64,000 nt of DNA. Source: Microbacterium marinum (GTDB taxonomy: Bacteria; Actinomycetota; Actinomycetes; Actinomycetales; Microbacteriaceae). Positions within the stretch are counted from its first letter, which is position 1; each line of letters opens with the position of its first letter. This document shows, one piece after another, positions 18,619-31,957 of the stretch. The position numbers and the translations under genes were made by a program. The stretch covers positions 2,418,001 to 2,482,000 of the forward strand of contig NZ_JACHMD010000001.1 of the NCBI RefSeq assembly GCF_014204835.1, given 5' to 3'. The notes under the pieces are model-generated. The model saw only the letters and a program-made list of their open reading frames with translations. It was not told the DNA's origin and did no database searches.

Positions 18619-20313
18619 TCAGGCCCGTGAGCCGAGCTGGAGCAACTCGCGCGCGTGGCCGAGGGCGGCATCCGAATCGGCCATGCCCGACAGCAGCCTG
18701 GCCATCTCTGCCGCGCGCTCATCACCCTCCAGGCGGCGGACACTCGACGCCGTCACCGAGCCGTCACCCGCCTTCACCACGGTGAGGTGGTTGTTGGCGA
18801 ACGCGGCGACCTGCGCGAGGTGCGTGACGGCGATCACCTGACTGCTCTCGGCGAGCTGTGCCAGGCGGCGCCCGACCTCGATCGCCGCGGCGCCGCCGAT
18901 ACCGGCATCCACCTCATCGAAGACGAACGTCGGCACGGGATCGGTGGCGGCGATGACGACCTCGATCGCGAGCATGACCCGGCTGAGCTCACCGCCCGAC
19001 GCCCCTCGGGCGACGGGTCGCGGGTCCGCTCCCGGGTGAGGTGCCAGGAGGATCGTGACGTCGTCGCGGCCCGACACCGTCTCGGCGCCCGGTTCGACCG
19101 CGACGGTCAGCCGCGCGTCCGGCAGCGCGAGGTGGCGGAGCTCCTCGGTGACGGCGTCCGCCAGGCGCGCGGCCGCGGCGGTCCGGGCGGCCGTGAGAGC
19201 GTCGGCAGCGTCGTCGACCTCGCCGCGCAGGCGATCGCGGTCGGCGGTCAGCCGGTCGATCCGGTCGGAGTCATCATCGAGCTCGACGAGCCGCGCCGAC
19301 CCCGTGGACAGCATCTCGAGTGCCTCCGCGAGCGAACCGTGCGCGCGAACCAGGTCGGCCAGCGTCGCGCGACGCTCCTCGACGAGTGCGAGCTCGTGGG
19401 GTCCCGTCTCGTCGAGGTCGGCGAGGTAGCCGCTGAGCTCGGCGGCAACGTCAGCGACGCGGTATCCGATCTCCTCGAGGGTCGCGGCGTGCGCGCGCAG
19501 CGCGTCATCGGACGCGGACGCGCGATCGAGCTCGCGCCGCGCCTCGGCGATCAGGGTCTGCGCGTCGGGGGCGTCGTCTTCGTTCGAGAGAGCGGTATGC
19601 GCGGTCGCCGCGGCCCTCCGCAGCTCTTCCACGTTCGCCAGGCGCTCGGCACGCTGAGCGAGTTCGACGTCCTCCCCCGGGGTCGGATCGACGGCCTCGA
19701 TCGCGGCGATCGCCGCCCGCAGCTCTTCGGCTTCGCGCGCCCGCGCGTCCTGCTCCGTCGTCAGCATCTCGAGATCCGCGCTCGCCCGCCGCCACGCCTC
19801 GAAGACGGAGCGGTAGGCGGCGAGGGCCTCCGTGATGGCCGCCCCACCGAAGCGATCGAGCGCGTCACGCTGCGCGGCAGCGGACTTCAGCCGCAGCTGA
19901 TCCGACTGTCCGTGCACGACCACGAGATGGTCGGCGAGGTCGGCGAGCACTCCGGCGGGCGCGGTGCGTCCGCCGACGGTTGCGCGACTGCGACCCTCCG
20001 CTGAGAGGGTGCGCCCCAGATAGAGCTCAGCGCGTCCGTTCCCGAGGGGTTCGACGTCTCCCCCGCTCTCGCGGACGCGGTCGACGACGGGCCCGGATTC
20101 GGGCACGATCCACACGCCGTCGACGACGGCCTGGTCGGCCCCTGAGCGCACGGCACCCGAGTCGGCACGCTGGCCGAGGAGAAGCCCCAGCCCGGTCACC
20201 ACCATCGTCTTGCCGGCGCCCGTCTCACCGGTGATCGCGGTGAAGCCGGGGCCGATGGGCAGGCTCGCGCCGGCGATGACACCGAGATCGCGCAGGCGGA
20301 TCTCCTCGATCAC
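18619..20313 (-). CDS. recN: DNA repair protein RecN
   Basis: The 564-residue SMC-like ATPase acts in double-strand-break repair. The Walker A GETGAGKT lies at residues 29-36, long coiled-coil arms fill the middle, the signature RGASGGELSRVMLA and the Walker B FVFDEVDAGIGG follow, then QVIAVTHLAQVAAF. The GTG start overlaps the stop of nadK by four bases, and VIEEIRLRDLGVI matches the family start. Confidence 0.97.
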   Translation of the reverse strand: MIEEIRLRDLGVIAGASLPIGPGFTAITGETGAGKTMVVTGLGLLLGQRADSGAVRSGADQAVVDGVWIVPESGPVVDRVRESGGDVEPLGNGRAELYLGRTLSAEGRSRATVGGRTAPAGVLADLADHLVVVHGQSDQLRLKSAAAQRDALDRFGGAAITEALAAYRSVFEAWRRASADLEMLTTEQDARAREAEELRAAIAAIEAVDPTPGEDVELAQRAERLANVEELRRAAATAHTALSNEDDAPDAQTLIAEARRELDRASASDDALRAHAATLEEIGYRVADVAAELSGYLADLDETGPHELALVEERRATLADLVRAHGSLAEALEMLSTGSARLVELDDDSDRIDRLTADRDRLRGEVDDAADALTAARTAAAARLADAVTEELRHLALPDARLTVAVEPGAETVSGRDDVTILLAPHPGADPRPVARGASGGELSRVMLAIEVVIAATDPVPTFVFDEVDAGIGGAAAIEVGRRLAQLAESSQVIAVTHLAQVAAFANNHLTVVKAGDGSVTASSVRRLEGDERAAEMARLLSGMADSDAALGHARELLQLGSRA

Positions 20314-21227
20314 GACGTGACCCCCGCGTCGCCGCGCCAGCCGGCGACGGGCAGCTGGAACTTCCGCACCAGCCGGTCGGTGAAGACCGAGGGGTGCAGC
20401 CGCGCCAGCCGCACCGCGCGGGACGACCGACGTACGACGACGGACGCGCCGGGAGGGAGATCGTGGGAGCGCCGACCGTCGCACCAGAGCACACCGGTCC
20501 CCTGATTGCGCCGGAGCACATCGATCGTCACCGAGGTCTCGGGGCCGAGGACGAGCGGGCGGGCGAAGAGCGCATGCGCCGACAGCGGCACGAGGCACAG
20601 CGCCTGCACCGAGGGCCACACGACCGGTCCGCCCGCCGAGAAGTTGTAGGCCGTCGATCCCGTCGGGGTCGCCACGACGACACCGTCGCATCCGAAACTC
20701 GACAGGGGCCTCCCGTCGATCTCGATCATGACCTCGATCATGCGCTCCCGCGATGCCTTCTCGACCGTCGCTTCGTTGAGCGCCCAGGTCTCGTAGACGA
20801 CTCTGCCGTCGGCATCCCGCACCTGCACCGCGAGCGCCATGCGCTCGTGGATGTCGTAGTCGCGCGCGACGACCCGTCCGATCGCTTCGTCGATGTCGTC
20901 CGCCTCGAGCTCGGCGAGGAACCCGACGTGGCCCATGTTGATGCCGAGGATCGGCACCGAGGCACTGCGGACGAGTTCGGCCGCGCGCAGGATGGTGCCG
21001 TCACCGCCGAGGACGATGGCGACCTCCAGATCCGCCACGTCGATCCCTTCGCCGAGGACGGCTGTGTCGACGTCGGCGACCACGGCGACCAGATCGGGAT
21101 CGTCGCCGGGCAGCACGGCGCGGGCACCCGCGGCATGGAGGGCGGCGATGACCCGCCGGGCACCCGTCACCGTGTTCTCGCGTCGCGCATGCGCGACCAC
21201 GAGGATGTTGCGCGTGGGCTCGGTCAT
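20310..21227 (-). CDS. nadK: NAD kinase
   Basis: The 305-residue enzyme phosphorylates NAD to NADP. The GGDGT motif is at residues 74-78; the NE motif (ALNEATVEKAS) and TPTGSTAYNFSAGGP complete the active site. The ATG at 21227 overlaps the tlyA stop (ATGA) and gives the usual start before the first strand (ILVVAHARR); in-frame ATGs further upstream lie inside tlyA. Confidence 0.97.
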   Translation of the reverse strand: MTEPTRNILVVAHARRENTVTGARRVIAALHAAGARAVLPGDDPDLVAVVADVDTAVLGEGIDVADLEVAIVLGGDGTILRAAELVRSASVPILGINMGHVGFLAELEADDIDEAIGRVVARDYDIHERMALAVQVRDADGRVVYETWALNEATVEKASRERMIEVMIEIDGRPLSSFGCDGVVVATPTGSTAYNFSAGGPVVWPSVQALCLVPLSAHALFARPLVLGPETSVTIDVLRRNQGTGVLWCDGRRSHDLPPGASVVVRRSSRAVRLARLHPSVFTDRLVRKFQLPVAGWRGDAGVTS

Positions 21228-22030
21228 ACGGCTCCCGCCAGTCGGTTCACGGTGTCCAACCATTGTGTCGGATTGCTCTCGTCGTCCGTCCCGGGCCTGA
21301 AGTGGACGACGTACTCCTGATTGCCGTGCGTTCCCGCGATGGGCGAGGCGATCACCCCATGCGTGCCGAGCCCGGCATCCCAGGCCTGCCACAGGACGCC
21401 GGCGACGGCGTCGGCCCGACGACCGGGCTCCGTCACGAGCCCTTCGCGCACCCCCGTCCGCCCCACCTCGAACTGCGGCTTCACCAGTAGGACGATGTCG
21501 GCCTCTGCGGGGACGACGTCCGCCACAGCTGGGAGGATGTGGGCGAGCGAGATGAAGGAGAGGTCTCCCGTGACGATCGAGGGCGCTGCGGAGAGGCCAC
21601 TGGCCTCCGCGAGCGAGGCGGCCGTCATGTGCCGCACGTTGAAGCCCTCGACCGAGATCACGCCGCTGTCCGCCGCCACCTGCGGGCTGAGCTGACCGTG
21701 ACCGACGTCGACGGCGATGACCGAGCTCGCCCCGCGCTCGCGCAACACCTGAGTGAACCCTCCGGTCGACGCGCCCATGTCGAGCGCTGTTCGGCCATCG
21801 ACGTCGATCCCGAACGCGTCGAGACCGGCGATCAGTTTGTGCGCCGCTCGACTGACGTAGTGATCGGATGCCGCGACGGTGATGACGGCGTCGTCACCGA
21901 CCTTGATCGACGCCTTCACCACGGGGCGTCCGTCGACGCTCACGAGCCCGGCATCGATGAGCGCCGCGGCGTGCGTGCGGGAGCGCGCGAGGCCCCGCGC
22001 GGCCACCGCAGCGTCGAGCCGGGACGTCAT
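21224..22030 (-). CDS. tlyA: 16S/23S rRNA 2'-O-methyltransferase TlyA (hemolysin A family)
   Basis: The 268-residue protein has an N-terminal S4 domain (RLDAAVAARGLARSRTHAAALIDAGLV) and an FtsJ-like methyltransferase domain with the SAM-binding motif ALDMGASTGGFTQVL, then VDVGHGQL and VKPQFEVGR. In Mycobacterium TlyA methylates 16S C1409 and 23S C1920 and its loss causes capreomycin resistance. It is coupled by four-base overlaps to the small gene before it and to nadK after it. Confidence 0.95.
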   Translation of the reverse strand: MTSRLDAAVAARGLARSRTHAAALIDAGLVSVDGRPVVKASIKVGDDAVITVAASDHYVSRAAHKLIAGLDAFGIDVDGRTALDMGASTGGFTQVLRERGASSVIAVDVGHGQLSPQVAADSGVISVEGFNVRHMTAASLAEASGLSAAPSIVTGDLSFISLAHILPAVADVVPAEADIVLLVKPQFEVGRTGVREGLVTEPGRRADAVAGVLWQAWDAGLGTHGVIASPIAGTHGNQEYVVHFRPGTDDESNPTQWLDTVNRLAGAV

Positions 22031-22185
22031 GCGAGCCGGTCGCGGGGACCGGACTCGAGGCGCCGAGCGAGGTCATCGTGCAGCAGCGCATAGGCGGCGG
22101 CTCGCTCGCTCAGCGGCTGGTCCTCGATGACGTCGAGCGTCGAGACCAGATCCTCGCGGCGGGCATCGGCGTCAGCGGCATCCAT
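22027..22185 (-). CDS. Small acidic protein of unknown function
   Basis: The 52-residue product (MDAADADARREDLVSTLDVI, then a helical second half ending ESGPRDRLA) is charged and predicted mostly helical. Its stop overlaps the tlyA start (ATGA). Two in-frame ATGs are possible; the second was chosen because GGAGG lies seven bases before it, the first only one base after it. Similar short genes are frequent between the HAD phosphatase and tlyA in Actinobacteria, but I recognise no family. It may mainly serve translational coupling. Confidence 0.65.
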   Translation of the reverse strand: MDAADADARREDLVSTLDVIEDQPLSERAAAYALLHDDLARRLESGPRDRLA

Positions 22186-22231
22186 CGACATGCCTCCACG
22201 ATACGCCGCCGCACCGCGCGGAGGCGGGAGC

Positions 22232-23263
22232 TCAGCGGCGGTGGAACGGATCGGCGTAGAGACGCTCGGGAACGCGGAACCCGTAGATCGCCCGGCCCGT
22301 CGCCCAGATCGCGGCAGCGCCGGCCCGGACCAGGTCGATCGGCCGGTCGCCCTCGCTGAGGATCCGCACGTCGGGCCCTTCGATCCGCACGGACGCCTTG
22401 CCAACGGTGGTGACGTCGTTCTGCACGACCACCTCGGGATAGGGCTCGTGGAGCTCGCGCAGGTCGCCCACGATGAACGTCGGACGCGAGGAGAGCGGAG
22501 CCGCGAGGACGTGCTTCGGGCGGTCGATACCGGTGAGGACGAGCACGGAATCGATGCCCGCGCTCTGTGCGCCCGCGATGTCGGTGTCGAGGCGGTCTCC
22601 GATGAACAGCGGATGCCGCGCCCCGAATCGCGCGACCGCTTCGTCGAAGATCGGCCGCTCGGGCTTACCCGCCACCGTCGCCAGCCGTCCGACCGCAGTG
22701 TGCACGGCAGACACCAGCGTGCCGTTGCCGGGGGCGATGCCCCTGCCCTGCGGGATCGTCCAGTCGGTGTTCGTGGCGATCCAGGGGATGCCGCCGTCTT
22801 CTTCCGGCGTCGCCAGCGCGTACGCCGCTTCCGCGAGGTGGGTCCAGCCCACCTCCGGCGCGAATCCCTGCAGGACGGCGGCCGGGGCGTCGTCGGCGCT
22901 GCGGGTGACGACGTAACCGGCTTTCTCGAGTTCGAAGACGAGCCCGTCACCGCCGACGACGAGGATCGTCGCTCCGGGCGCCACGCGCTCGCGCAGCAGT
23001 CGCATCGCTGCCTGCGGGCTCGTCACGATCTCGTCTGCCTGGGTAGGCAGCCCGAGGTCGCTCAGGTGCGCGGCGACGACACTGTCCCGGCGCGACGCGT
23101 TGTTGGTGATGTAGCCCAGCCGTCGACCCGAACCCGCACGTGTGAGGCTCTCGATGGCGTGCGGGATGGGACCGTCACCGGCGTAGACCACTCCGTCGAG
23201 GTCGGCGAGGATGACGTCGACGTCGGCCAGTGGCGTGGGCCGCGACCGGGAGAACAGCCCCAT
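22232..23263 (-). CDS. HAD-superfamily (subclass IIA) hydrolase
   Basis: The 343-residue protein carries motif I DLDGVVY (residues 21-27), motif II ITNNAS, the Lys of motif III (GKPERPIF) and motif IV GDRLDTDIAGA, with the IIA-type cap in between. NagD and phosphoglycolate phosphatase-like enzymes belong here; the substrate is probably a small phosphate ester. A C-terminal extension of about 80 residues follows the HAD fold. Its ATG overlaps the stop of the TPR gene by one base. The position matches Rv1692. Confidence 0.92.
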   Translation of the reverse strand: MGLFSRSRPTPLADVDVILADLDGVVYAGDGPIPHAIESLTRAGSGRRLGYITNNASRRDSVVAAHLSDLGLPTQADEIVTSPQAAMRLLRERVAPGATILVVGGDGLVFELEKAGYVVTRSADDAPAAVLQGFAPEVGWTHLAEAAYALATPEEDGGIPWIATNTDWTIPQGRGIAPGNGTLVSAVHTAVGRLATVAGKPERPIFDEAVARFGARHPLFIGDRLDTDIAGAQSAGIDSVLVLTGIDRPKHVLAAPLSSRPTFIVGDLRELHEPYPEVVVQNDVTTVGKASVRIEGPDVRILSEGDRPIDLVRAGAAAIWATGRAIYGFRVPERLYADPFHRR

Positions 23264-24687
23264 CAGGCGCGGTCCGCGTCGCCGTCCGGCGCGGAGTCGG
23301 CCGTGGCCGTTTCGGCACTGGCGTCAGGCGCGAGGTCCTCTTCCGCATCGTCGTCGAGCTCGATCTCGTCGATTTCGTCGATCTCCATCGTCTCGCTGTC
23401 GGCGTCCTGCTCGCCGATGGCAGCCGCGGCGACGTCGGCGCGGTGCTGCCACTGCGCTGCCTCCTCGTCGCGGCCCAACTCCTCGAGGACCGCGGCACGC
23501 GCGGCGAAGAGTGCAGGACTCCACGAGAACGCGCGATCGGGGTCGAGCTCGGGGATGTCGAGTTCCTGCAACGCCCGGTCGGTCTCGCCCAGGTCGAGAC
23601 GCGCGCCCGACATGGCGATCGCGAGTTCGACCCGGACGTCGACGGGGAGCGTCGAGCGGTCGACAGCACGGCCCACCTCGAGGGCGCGGTCGGGTCGACC
23701 GACACCGCGCTCACTGTCGACCATGAGCGCGATCTGGTCGTCCTTGCCGGAGATGCGGCGGTAGGTGCGCAACTCACGGAGGGCGAGGGCGAAGTCCCCG
23801 ATCGTGTAGGCGGTCACCGCAACGGTTTCCCGCACGACCGCGATCCTGCCGGCGCTGCGGGATGCCGCGAGGGCGTGTTCGTGCGCGAGCGCGGGATCGT
23901 CGTCGATGAGGCGCGCCGCCATCGCGAGGTGGCGAGCCACCTGTTCGGCGTTGTCCTTGCTGAGGGTCTTGAGTTCGTTGCGAGCCGGGCCGTTGAGGTC
24001 GCGGGCGGTCACGTCGTCCGGGACGGTCGGACCGGCGGGAACCTGCCGCCGGTCTGAATCCTGCGGCGGACGCGACGCGCGACGTTCGAAGGGACGATCT
24101 CCGTCGCGGCGGGGACGATCTCCGTCACGCTTCGCGTACGGACGGTCCCCGTCACGCTTCGCGTACGGACGGTCCCCGTCACGCTTCGCGTACGGACGAT
24201 CCCCATCCCGCTTCGCGTACGGACGCGCATCGCCATCGCGGCGAGGACGGTCGCCCTCACGCTTCACGTACGGACGATCCCCATCCCGCTTCGCGTACGG
24301 ACGCGCATCGCCATCGCGGCGAGGACGGTCGCCCTCACGCTTCGCGTACGGACGATCTCCGTCGCGGCGGGGGCGACCAGCGTCACGCTGCGCGTAGGGA
24401 CGATCTCCGTCACGCTTCGCGTACGGACGGTCCCCGTCACGCTTCGCGTAGGGACTGTCCCCCTCGCGGTGGGGACGATCAGCGTCGCGCTGTCCGTAGG
24501 GGCGGTCTCCGTCACGCTTCGCGTGCGGACGCGCATCGCCATCGCGTCGAGGACGGTCTCCGTCACGCTTCGCATACGGTCGAGCATCGCCCCGAGGGCC
24601 GCGAGGGCGATCGGATCGGGAGTCGGGAGATGCCGGGCTGAACTTGCGCTTCCCGCCCTCGCGGCGCGGACGATCGTCCTCAGTCAT
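23263..24687 (-). CDS. TPR-type protein with N-terminal GDRPYAKRD repeats
   Basis: The 474-residue protein has two parts. Residues 34-200 are a low-complexity, highly charged tandem repeat of nine residues, typically GDRPYAKRD with variants (ARPYAKRDG, DRPRRDGDA). Residues 225-430 are a helical domain with paired helices (LALRELRTYRRISGKDDQIAL, then AIAMSGARLDLGETDRALQEL) as in TPR proteins, followed by an acidic C-terminus. The helical part matches the position of Rv1691. The ATG at 24687 has AGGGAGAGGG upstream. The basic repeat resembles disordered RNA-binding segments of ribosome-associated proteins, so an RNA or ribosome link is possible but not shown. Confidence 0.85.
   Translation of the reverse strand: MTEDDRPRREGGKRKFSPASPDSRSDRPRGPRGDARPYAKRDGDRPRRDGDARPHAKRDGDRPYGQRDADRPHREGDSPYAKRDGDRPYAKRDGDRPYAQRDAGRPRRDGDRPYAKREGDRPRRDGDARPYAKRDGDRPYVKREGDRPRRDGDARPYAKRDGDRPYAKRDGDRPYAKRDGDRPYAKRDGDRPRRDGDRPFERRASRPPQDSDRRQVPAGPTVPDDVTARDLNGPARNELKTLSKDNAEQVARHLAMAARLIDDDPALAHEHALAASRSAGRIAVVRETVAVTAYTIGDFALALRELRTYRRISGKDDQIALMVDSERGVGRPDRALEVGRAVDRSTLPVDVRVELAIAMSGARLDLGETDRALQELDIPELDPDRAFSWSPALFAARAAVLEELGRDEEAAQWQHRADVAAAAIGEQDADSETMEIDEIDEIELDDDAEEDLAPDASAETATADSAPDGDADRA
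24085..24588. repeat. 27-bp coding tandem repeat
   Basis: About 500 bases consist of imperfect direct repeats whose basic unit is 27 bases (nine codons, GDRPYAKRD), mixed with shorter six-codon variants ending in PRRDGDA. Roughly 18-20 units can be counted. Frame is kept throughout, so unit number can vary without breaking the gene. Adjacent units such as those near 24120-24200 are almost identical, which points to recent expansion or gene conversion. Confidence 0.85.
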
Positions 24688-24722
24688 CGTTTCCCTCTCC
24701 CTGCGTTGTGGTGTGTTAACGA

Positions 24723-24754
24723 GAAATGGCCACCCAGCTTTGGGTGGCCATTTC
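24723..24754 (-). terminator. Terminator of the rRNA operon
   Basis: A perfect 14-bp inverted repeat (GAAATGGCCACCCA and TGGGTGGCCATTTC) with a four-base loop lies 12 bases after the 5S rRNA 3' end. No long U run follows, as is usual in high-GC Actinobacteria. It separates the rRNA operon from the TPR gene on the same strand. Confidence 0.7.
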
Positions 24755-24765
24755 ACGAAAGAAGT

Positions 24766-24882
24766 CCGGCGGTGTCCTACTCTCCCACAGGGTCCCCCCT
24801 GCAGTACCATCGGCGCTGTGAGGCTTAGCTTCCGGGTTCGGAATGTGACCGGGCGTTTCCCTCACGCTATGGCCGCCGAAAC
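24766..24882 (-). rRNA. 5S ribosomal RNA
   Basis: The sequence has the usual actinobacterial 5S form: GTTTCGGCGGCCATAGCG at the 5' end, CCCGGTCACATTCCGAACC in the middle and GGGAGAGTAGGACACCGCC near the 3' end. The two ends pair as helix I. Length is about 117 nt; ends are accurate to within two bases. Confidence 0.95.
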
Positions 24883-24932
24883 ACTATTGATGTTTCAAAA
24901 TCGACACAACAGCATGAATGTTCATGTGTTGT

Positions 24933-24961
24933 GTGGTTCTCGACCGTACATCGAGAACCAC
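24933..24961 (-). other. Hairpin in the 23S-5S spacer
   Basis: An 11-bp perfect inverted repeat (GTGGTTCTCGA and TCGAGAACCAC) with a seven-base loop lies between 23S and 5S. One arm is also part of the long-range 23S precursor stem, so the local and long-range structures compete. Confidence 0.6.
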
Positions 24962-24979
24962 TCAGTGGACGCAAGCACC
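24953..24979 (-). other. 3' half of the 23S precursor processing stem
   Basis: These 27 bases just after 23S can pair with 28178-28204 just before it. Apart from one mismatch, differences are G-U wobbles. Such a stalk enclosing 23S is the normal RNase III processing site. Confidence 0.6.
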
Positions 24980-24991
24980 TAGAACGGTGTG

Positions 24992-28092
<3,101 letters not shown>

Positions 28093-28177
28093 GAAATCAC
28101 ATGAGTTCGAATCGTCAATCGAAATTGACTAATGATCTTTAAGATCATCTTTCTGTTCCGACCGAAGTCGAAACAAA

Positions 28178-28204
28178 GATGCTCGCGTCCACTGTGTAGT
28201 TCTC
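28178..28204 (-). other. 5' half of the 23S precursor processing stem
   Basis: On the minus strand this reads GAGAACTACACAGTGGACGC and continues GAGCATC. It pairs with 24953-24979 on the other side of 23S over 27 positions with one mismatch and three G-U wobbles. Confidence 0.6.
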
Positions 28205-28302
28205 AAAGTACGGGCGGTACCTCCCCCGCACCGGCACTGCCGGCAAAAGGAAAGGCCCTGAGGTTCGTCAGCATCAGATTCGAAGACCCAACCCATCCGG
28301 TC

Positions 28303-28325
28303 CCTCAGGACCCAACAGCGTGCAT
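28303..28325 (-). other. 3' half of the 16S precursor processing stem
   Basis: This segment of the spacer reads ATGCACGCTGTTGGGTCCTG and continues AGG on the minus strand. It pairs with the leader segment at 30181-30203, enclosing 16S. Confidence 0.6.
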
Positions 28326-28480
28326 GTGCCAGAAGCCTCACCCCGAACCGTTCCAGACCCGAAGGCCGTACTGAATCCGGAAGTCACCCTCCGACACCTC
28401 ATCAAATGTTCCACCCATGAGCTCCCCGCAGAGACATTCGCTCTGATCGGGGGCCTGGACAGCCGAAGCTGCCAGATGCT

Positions 28481-30007
<1,527 letters not shown>

Positions 30008-30180
30008 AAAGAAAAATACTGACAACGACCGGAAAAAGGCCGAAGCAGCGAGTTTGAACTGACCAAAAGGATGTCAAAACTGACAATCCATAACGCCAAC
30101 CCCCAACAAAGAGGATTGGACTTGATCCAAAGGAATCTCACCCAGCCAAAACTGGGACGAGGTTATTTGGCATTTGACAA

Positions 30181-30203
30181 GTGCACGCTGTTGAGTTCTC
30201 AAG
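30181..30203 (-). other. 5' half of the 16S precursor stem in the rRNA leader
   Basis: On the minus strand this reads CTTGAGAACTCAACAGCGTG and continues CAC, a sequence typical of actinobacterial rRNA leaders. It is complementary to 28303-28325 after 16S over 23 positions, differences being mainly G-U wobbles. Confidence 0.6.
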
Positions 30204-30460
30204 GATCGGATGCTCCCACACCACCCACACCGGGGCTTCGTAGTGAGGCAACTTCTCGCTCTCCACCGTGAAGGCCGAACGAGATCCGCGTGAAAGTCAT
30301 GGACCTTCACGGCGATCACCACGGGGCTTCGAGGTGGAGTTCCCATCCTAGACCATGAGGTCCTGTTCTCTCTAGGAGAGGTTTGGGATGGATTTCGTTC
30401 TCCGCTTGAGGGGGCGTCGCCTTCCGGCTCTCGCTCTTCCCTGTGGGGCGAACAAGTAAT

Positions 30461-30489
30461 AAGTTACGCGGGGCTCGGGGGTCCGGCAA
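30461..30489 (-). promoter_or_regulatory. Candidate rRNA operon promoter
   Basis: On the minus strand TTGCCG and TAACTT are separated by 17 bases, about 450 bases before 16S, which is a normal leader length. No second promoter of equal quality is seen between 30008 and 30557. That stretch holds the leader with its stem half and no gene. Confidence 0.5.
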
Positions 30490-30557
30490 ATCAGGCGCGC
30501 ATCCCGGGCGTGTCGCGCTCCTCCGCTCCCCCTGCCGCCTCGCAGTCGTAACGGCGA

Positions 30558-30595
30558 AGGGCCGTCCGTCTCCAGGTGCGGAGGCGAACGGCCCT
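30558..30595 (-). terminator. Terminator after tyrS
   Basis: An eight-base-pair stem (AGGGCCGT and ACGGCCCT) encloses an inner CTCC/GGAG pairing. It lies 17 bases after the tyrS stop and separates tyrS from the rRNA promoter. Confidence 0.6.
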
Positions 30596-30611
30596 GTCGG
30601 AAAGGGTCGGA

Positions 30612-31925
30612 TCAGGTGAGGAAAACGCCTGCGAGCGTCTTCTTGCCCCGGCGGATCACCGAGACCCCGCCGGGCAGTGTCCCCCGCACAGTGGCCGTCT
30701 CGTCGGCGACCTTCGCTCCATCGACGCTGACGCCGCCCTGGCCGATCGCTCGCCGCGCTTCGCTCGCGCTCGCCACGAGACCGGTGTCCACCAGGGCCTG
30801 CACGATCGGCACCTCGGCGTCGACGACGATGTGCGGCAATTCGCTCAGCGCAGCCCGGAGGGTGTCGGCATCCAGCGCCGTCAGATCACCCTGGCCGAAA
30901 AGGGCCTCGGTGGCGGCGATCGCCGCGGCGGTCGCCTCGGAGCCGTGCACCGTCGTGCACACCTCGAGCGCCAGCCGCTTCTGCGCAGCCCGACGGAACG
31001 GCTCCTCCTCGACCATGCGCCCGTAGGCCTCGATCTCGTCACGGGTGAGGAACGTGAACACCTTGAGCCGCTCGAGGACATCCGCATCGGCCGTCGATAG
31101 CCAGAACTGGTAGAACGCGTACGGGCTCGTCAGCTCCGGATCGATCCAGATCGCGTTGCCTTCACTCTTGCCGAACTTCGTGCCGTCGCTGTTGGTGATC
31201 AGGGGCGTCCCGAACGCGTGCACGGAGACACCTTCGACACGGTGGATGAGGTCGGTCCCGCTGGTGAGGTTCCCCCACTGGTCCGACCCGCCGGTCTGCA
31301 GGACGCAGCCGTACTGGCGGTACAGCTCTAGGAAATCGAGCCCCTGAAGGATCTGGTAGCTGAACTCCGTGTAGCTGATGCCCGCATCCGAGTTGAGGCG
31401 CGCCGCGACGGCATCCTTCTTGATCATGGTGCCCACGCGGTAGTGCTTGCCGATCTCGCGCAGGAAGTCGATCGCCGACAGCGGGGCGGTCCAGTCGAGG
31501 TTGTTCACCATCCGCGCTTGATTCTCGCCCTCGAAGTCGAGGTAGCGCTCGATCTGGGCACGGAGTCGGCCGACCCAGTCCGACACGGTCTCACGCGAGT
31601 TGAGCGTGCGCTCGGCCGTCGGACGGGGGTCTCCGATCAATCCCGTGGACCCCCCGACCAGCCCGAGGGGCTTGTGCCCGGCGAGCTGCAGGCGGCGGAG
31701 TGTGAGCAGTTGGACGAGGTGCCCGAGGTGAAGCGACGCCGCCGTGGGGTCGAACCCGCAGTAATACGTGATGGACCCCTCGGACAGGAGCGCACGCAGC
31801 GCCTCCTTGTCGGTGGACACATGCACCAGGCCGCGCCAGACGATCTCATCCCAGACATTGTCGAAACGGGGATCATTGGCGGGCGTCAGCGCTCTCACAT
31901 CGGAGCTCACGACGGTTTCAGACAC
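30612..31925 (-). CDS. tyrS: Tyrosyl-tRNA synthetase
   Basis: The 437-residue class I synthetase charges tRNA-Tyr. The HIGH motif is HLGHL (residues 66-70), the KMSKS motif appears as KFGKS, and GFDPTAASLHLGHL and QTGGSDQWGN form the tyrosine and ATP pocket. The C-terminus (ASEARRAIGQGGVSVDGAKV) is the S4 domain that binds the tRNA. It lies 32 bases after the VOC gene on the same strand and has a terminator behind it. Confidence 0.98.
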   Translation of the reverse strand: MSETVVSSDVRALTPANDPRFDNVWDEIVWRGLVHVSTDKEALRALLSEGSITYYCGFDPTAASLHLGHLVQLLTLRRLQLAGHKPLGLVGGSTGLIGDPRPTAERTLNSRETVSDWVGRLRAQIERYLDFEGENQARMVNNLDWTAPLSAIDFLREIGKHYRVGTMIKKDAVAARLNSDAGISYTEFSYQILQGLDFLELYRQYGCVLQTGGSDQWGNLTSGTDLIHRVEGVSVHAFGTPLITNSDGTKFGKSEGNAIWIDPELTSPYAFYQFWLSTADADVLERLKVFTFLTRDEIEAYGRMVEEEPFRRAAQKRLALEVCTTVHGSEATAAAIAATEALFGQGDLTALDADTLRAALSELPHIVVDAEVPIVQALVDTGLVASASEARRAIGQGGVSVDGAKVADETATVRGTLPGGVSVIRRGKKTLAGVFLT

Positions 31926-31957
31926 GCCTTTCAGGCTATCAGCGCGGCCGCACGCGC

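Noticed and set aside
24085..24588. Repeated sequence considered as a CRISPR array
   Set aside because: Units are contiguous, about 27 bases, keep the reading frame of a conserved protein and have no unique spacers.
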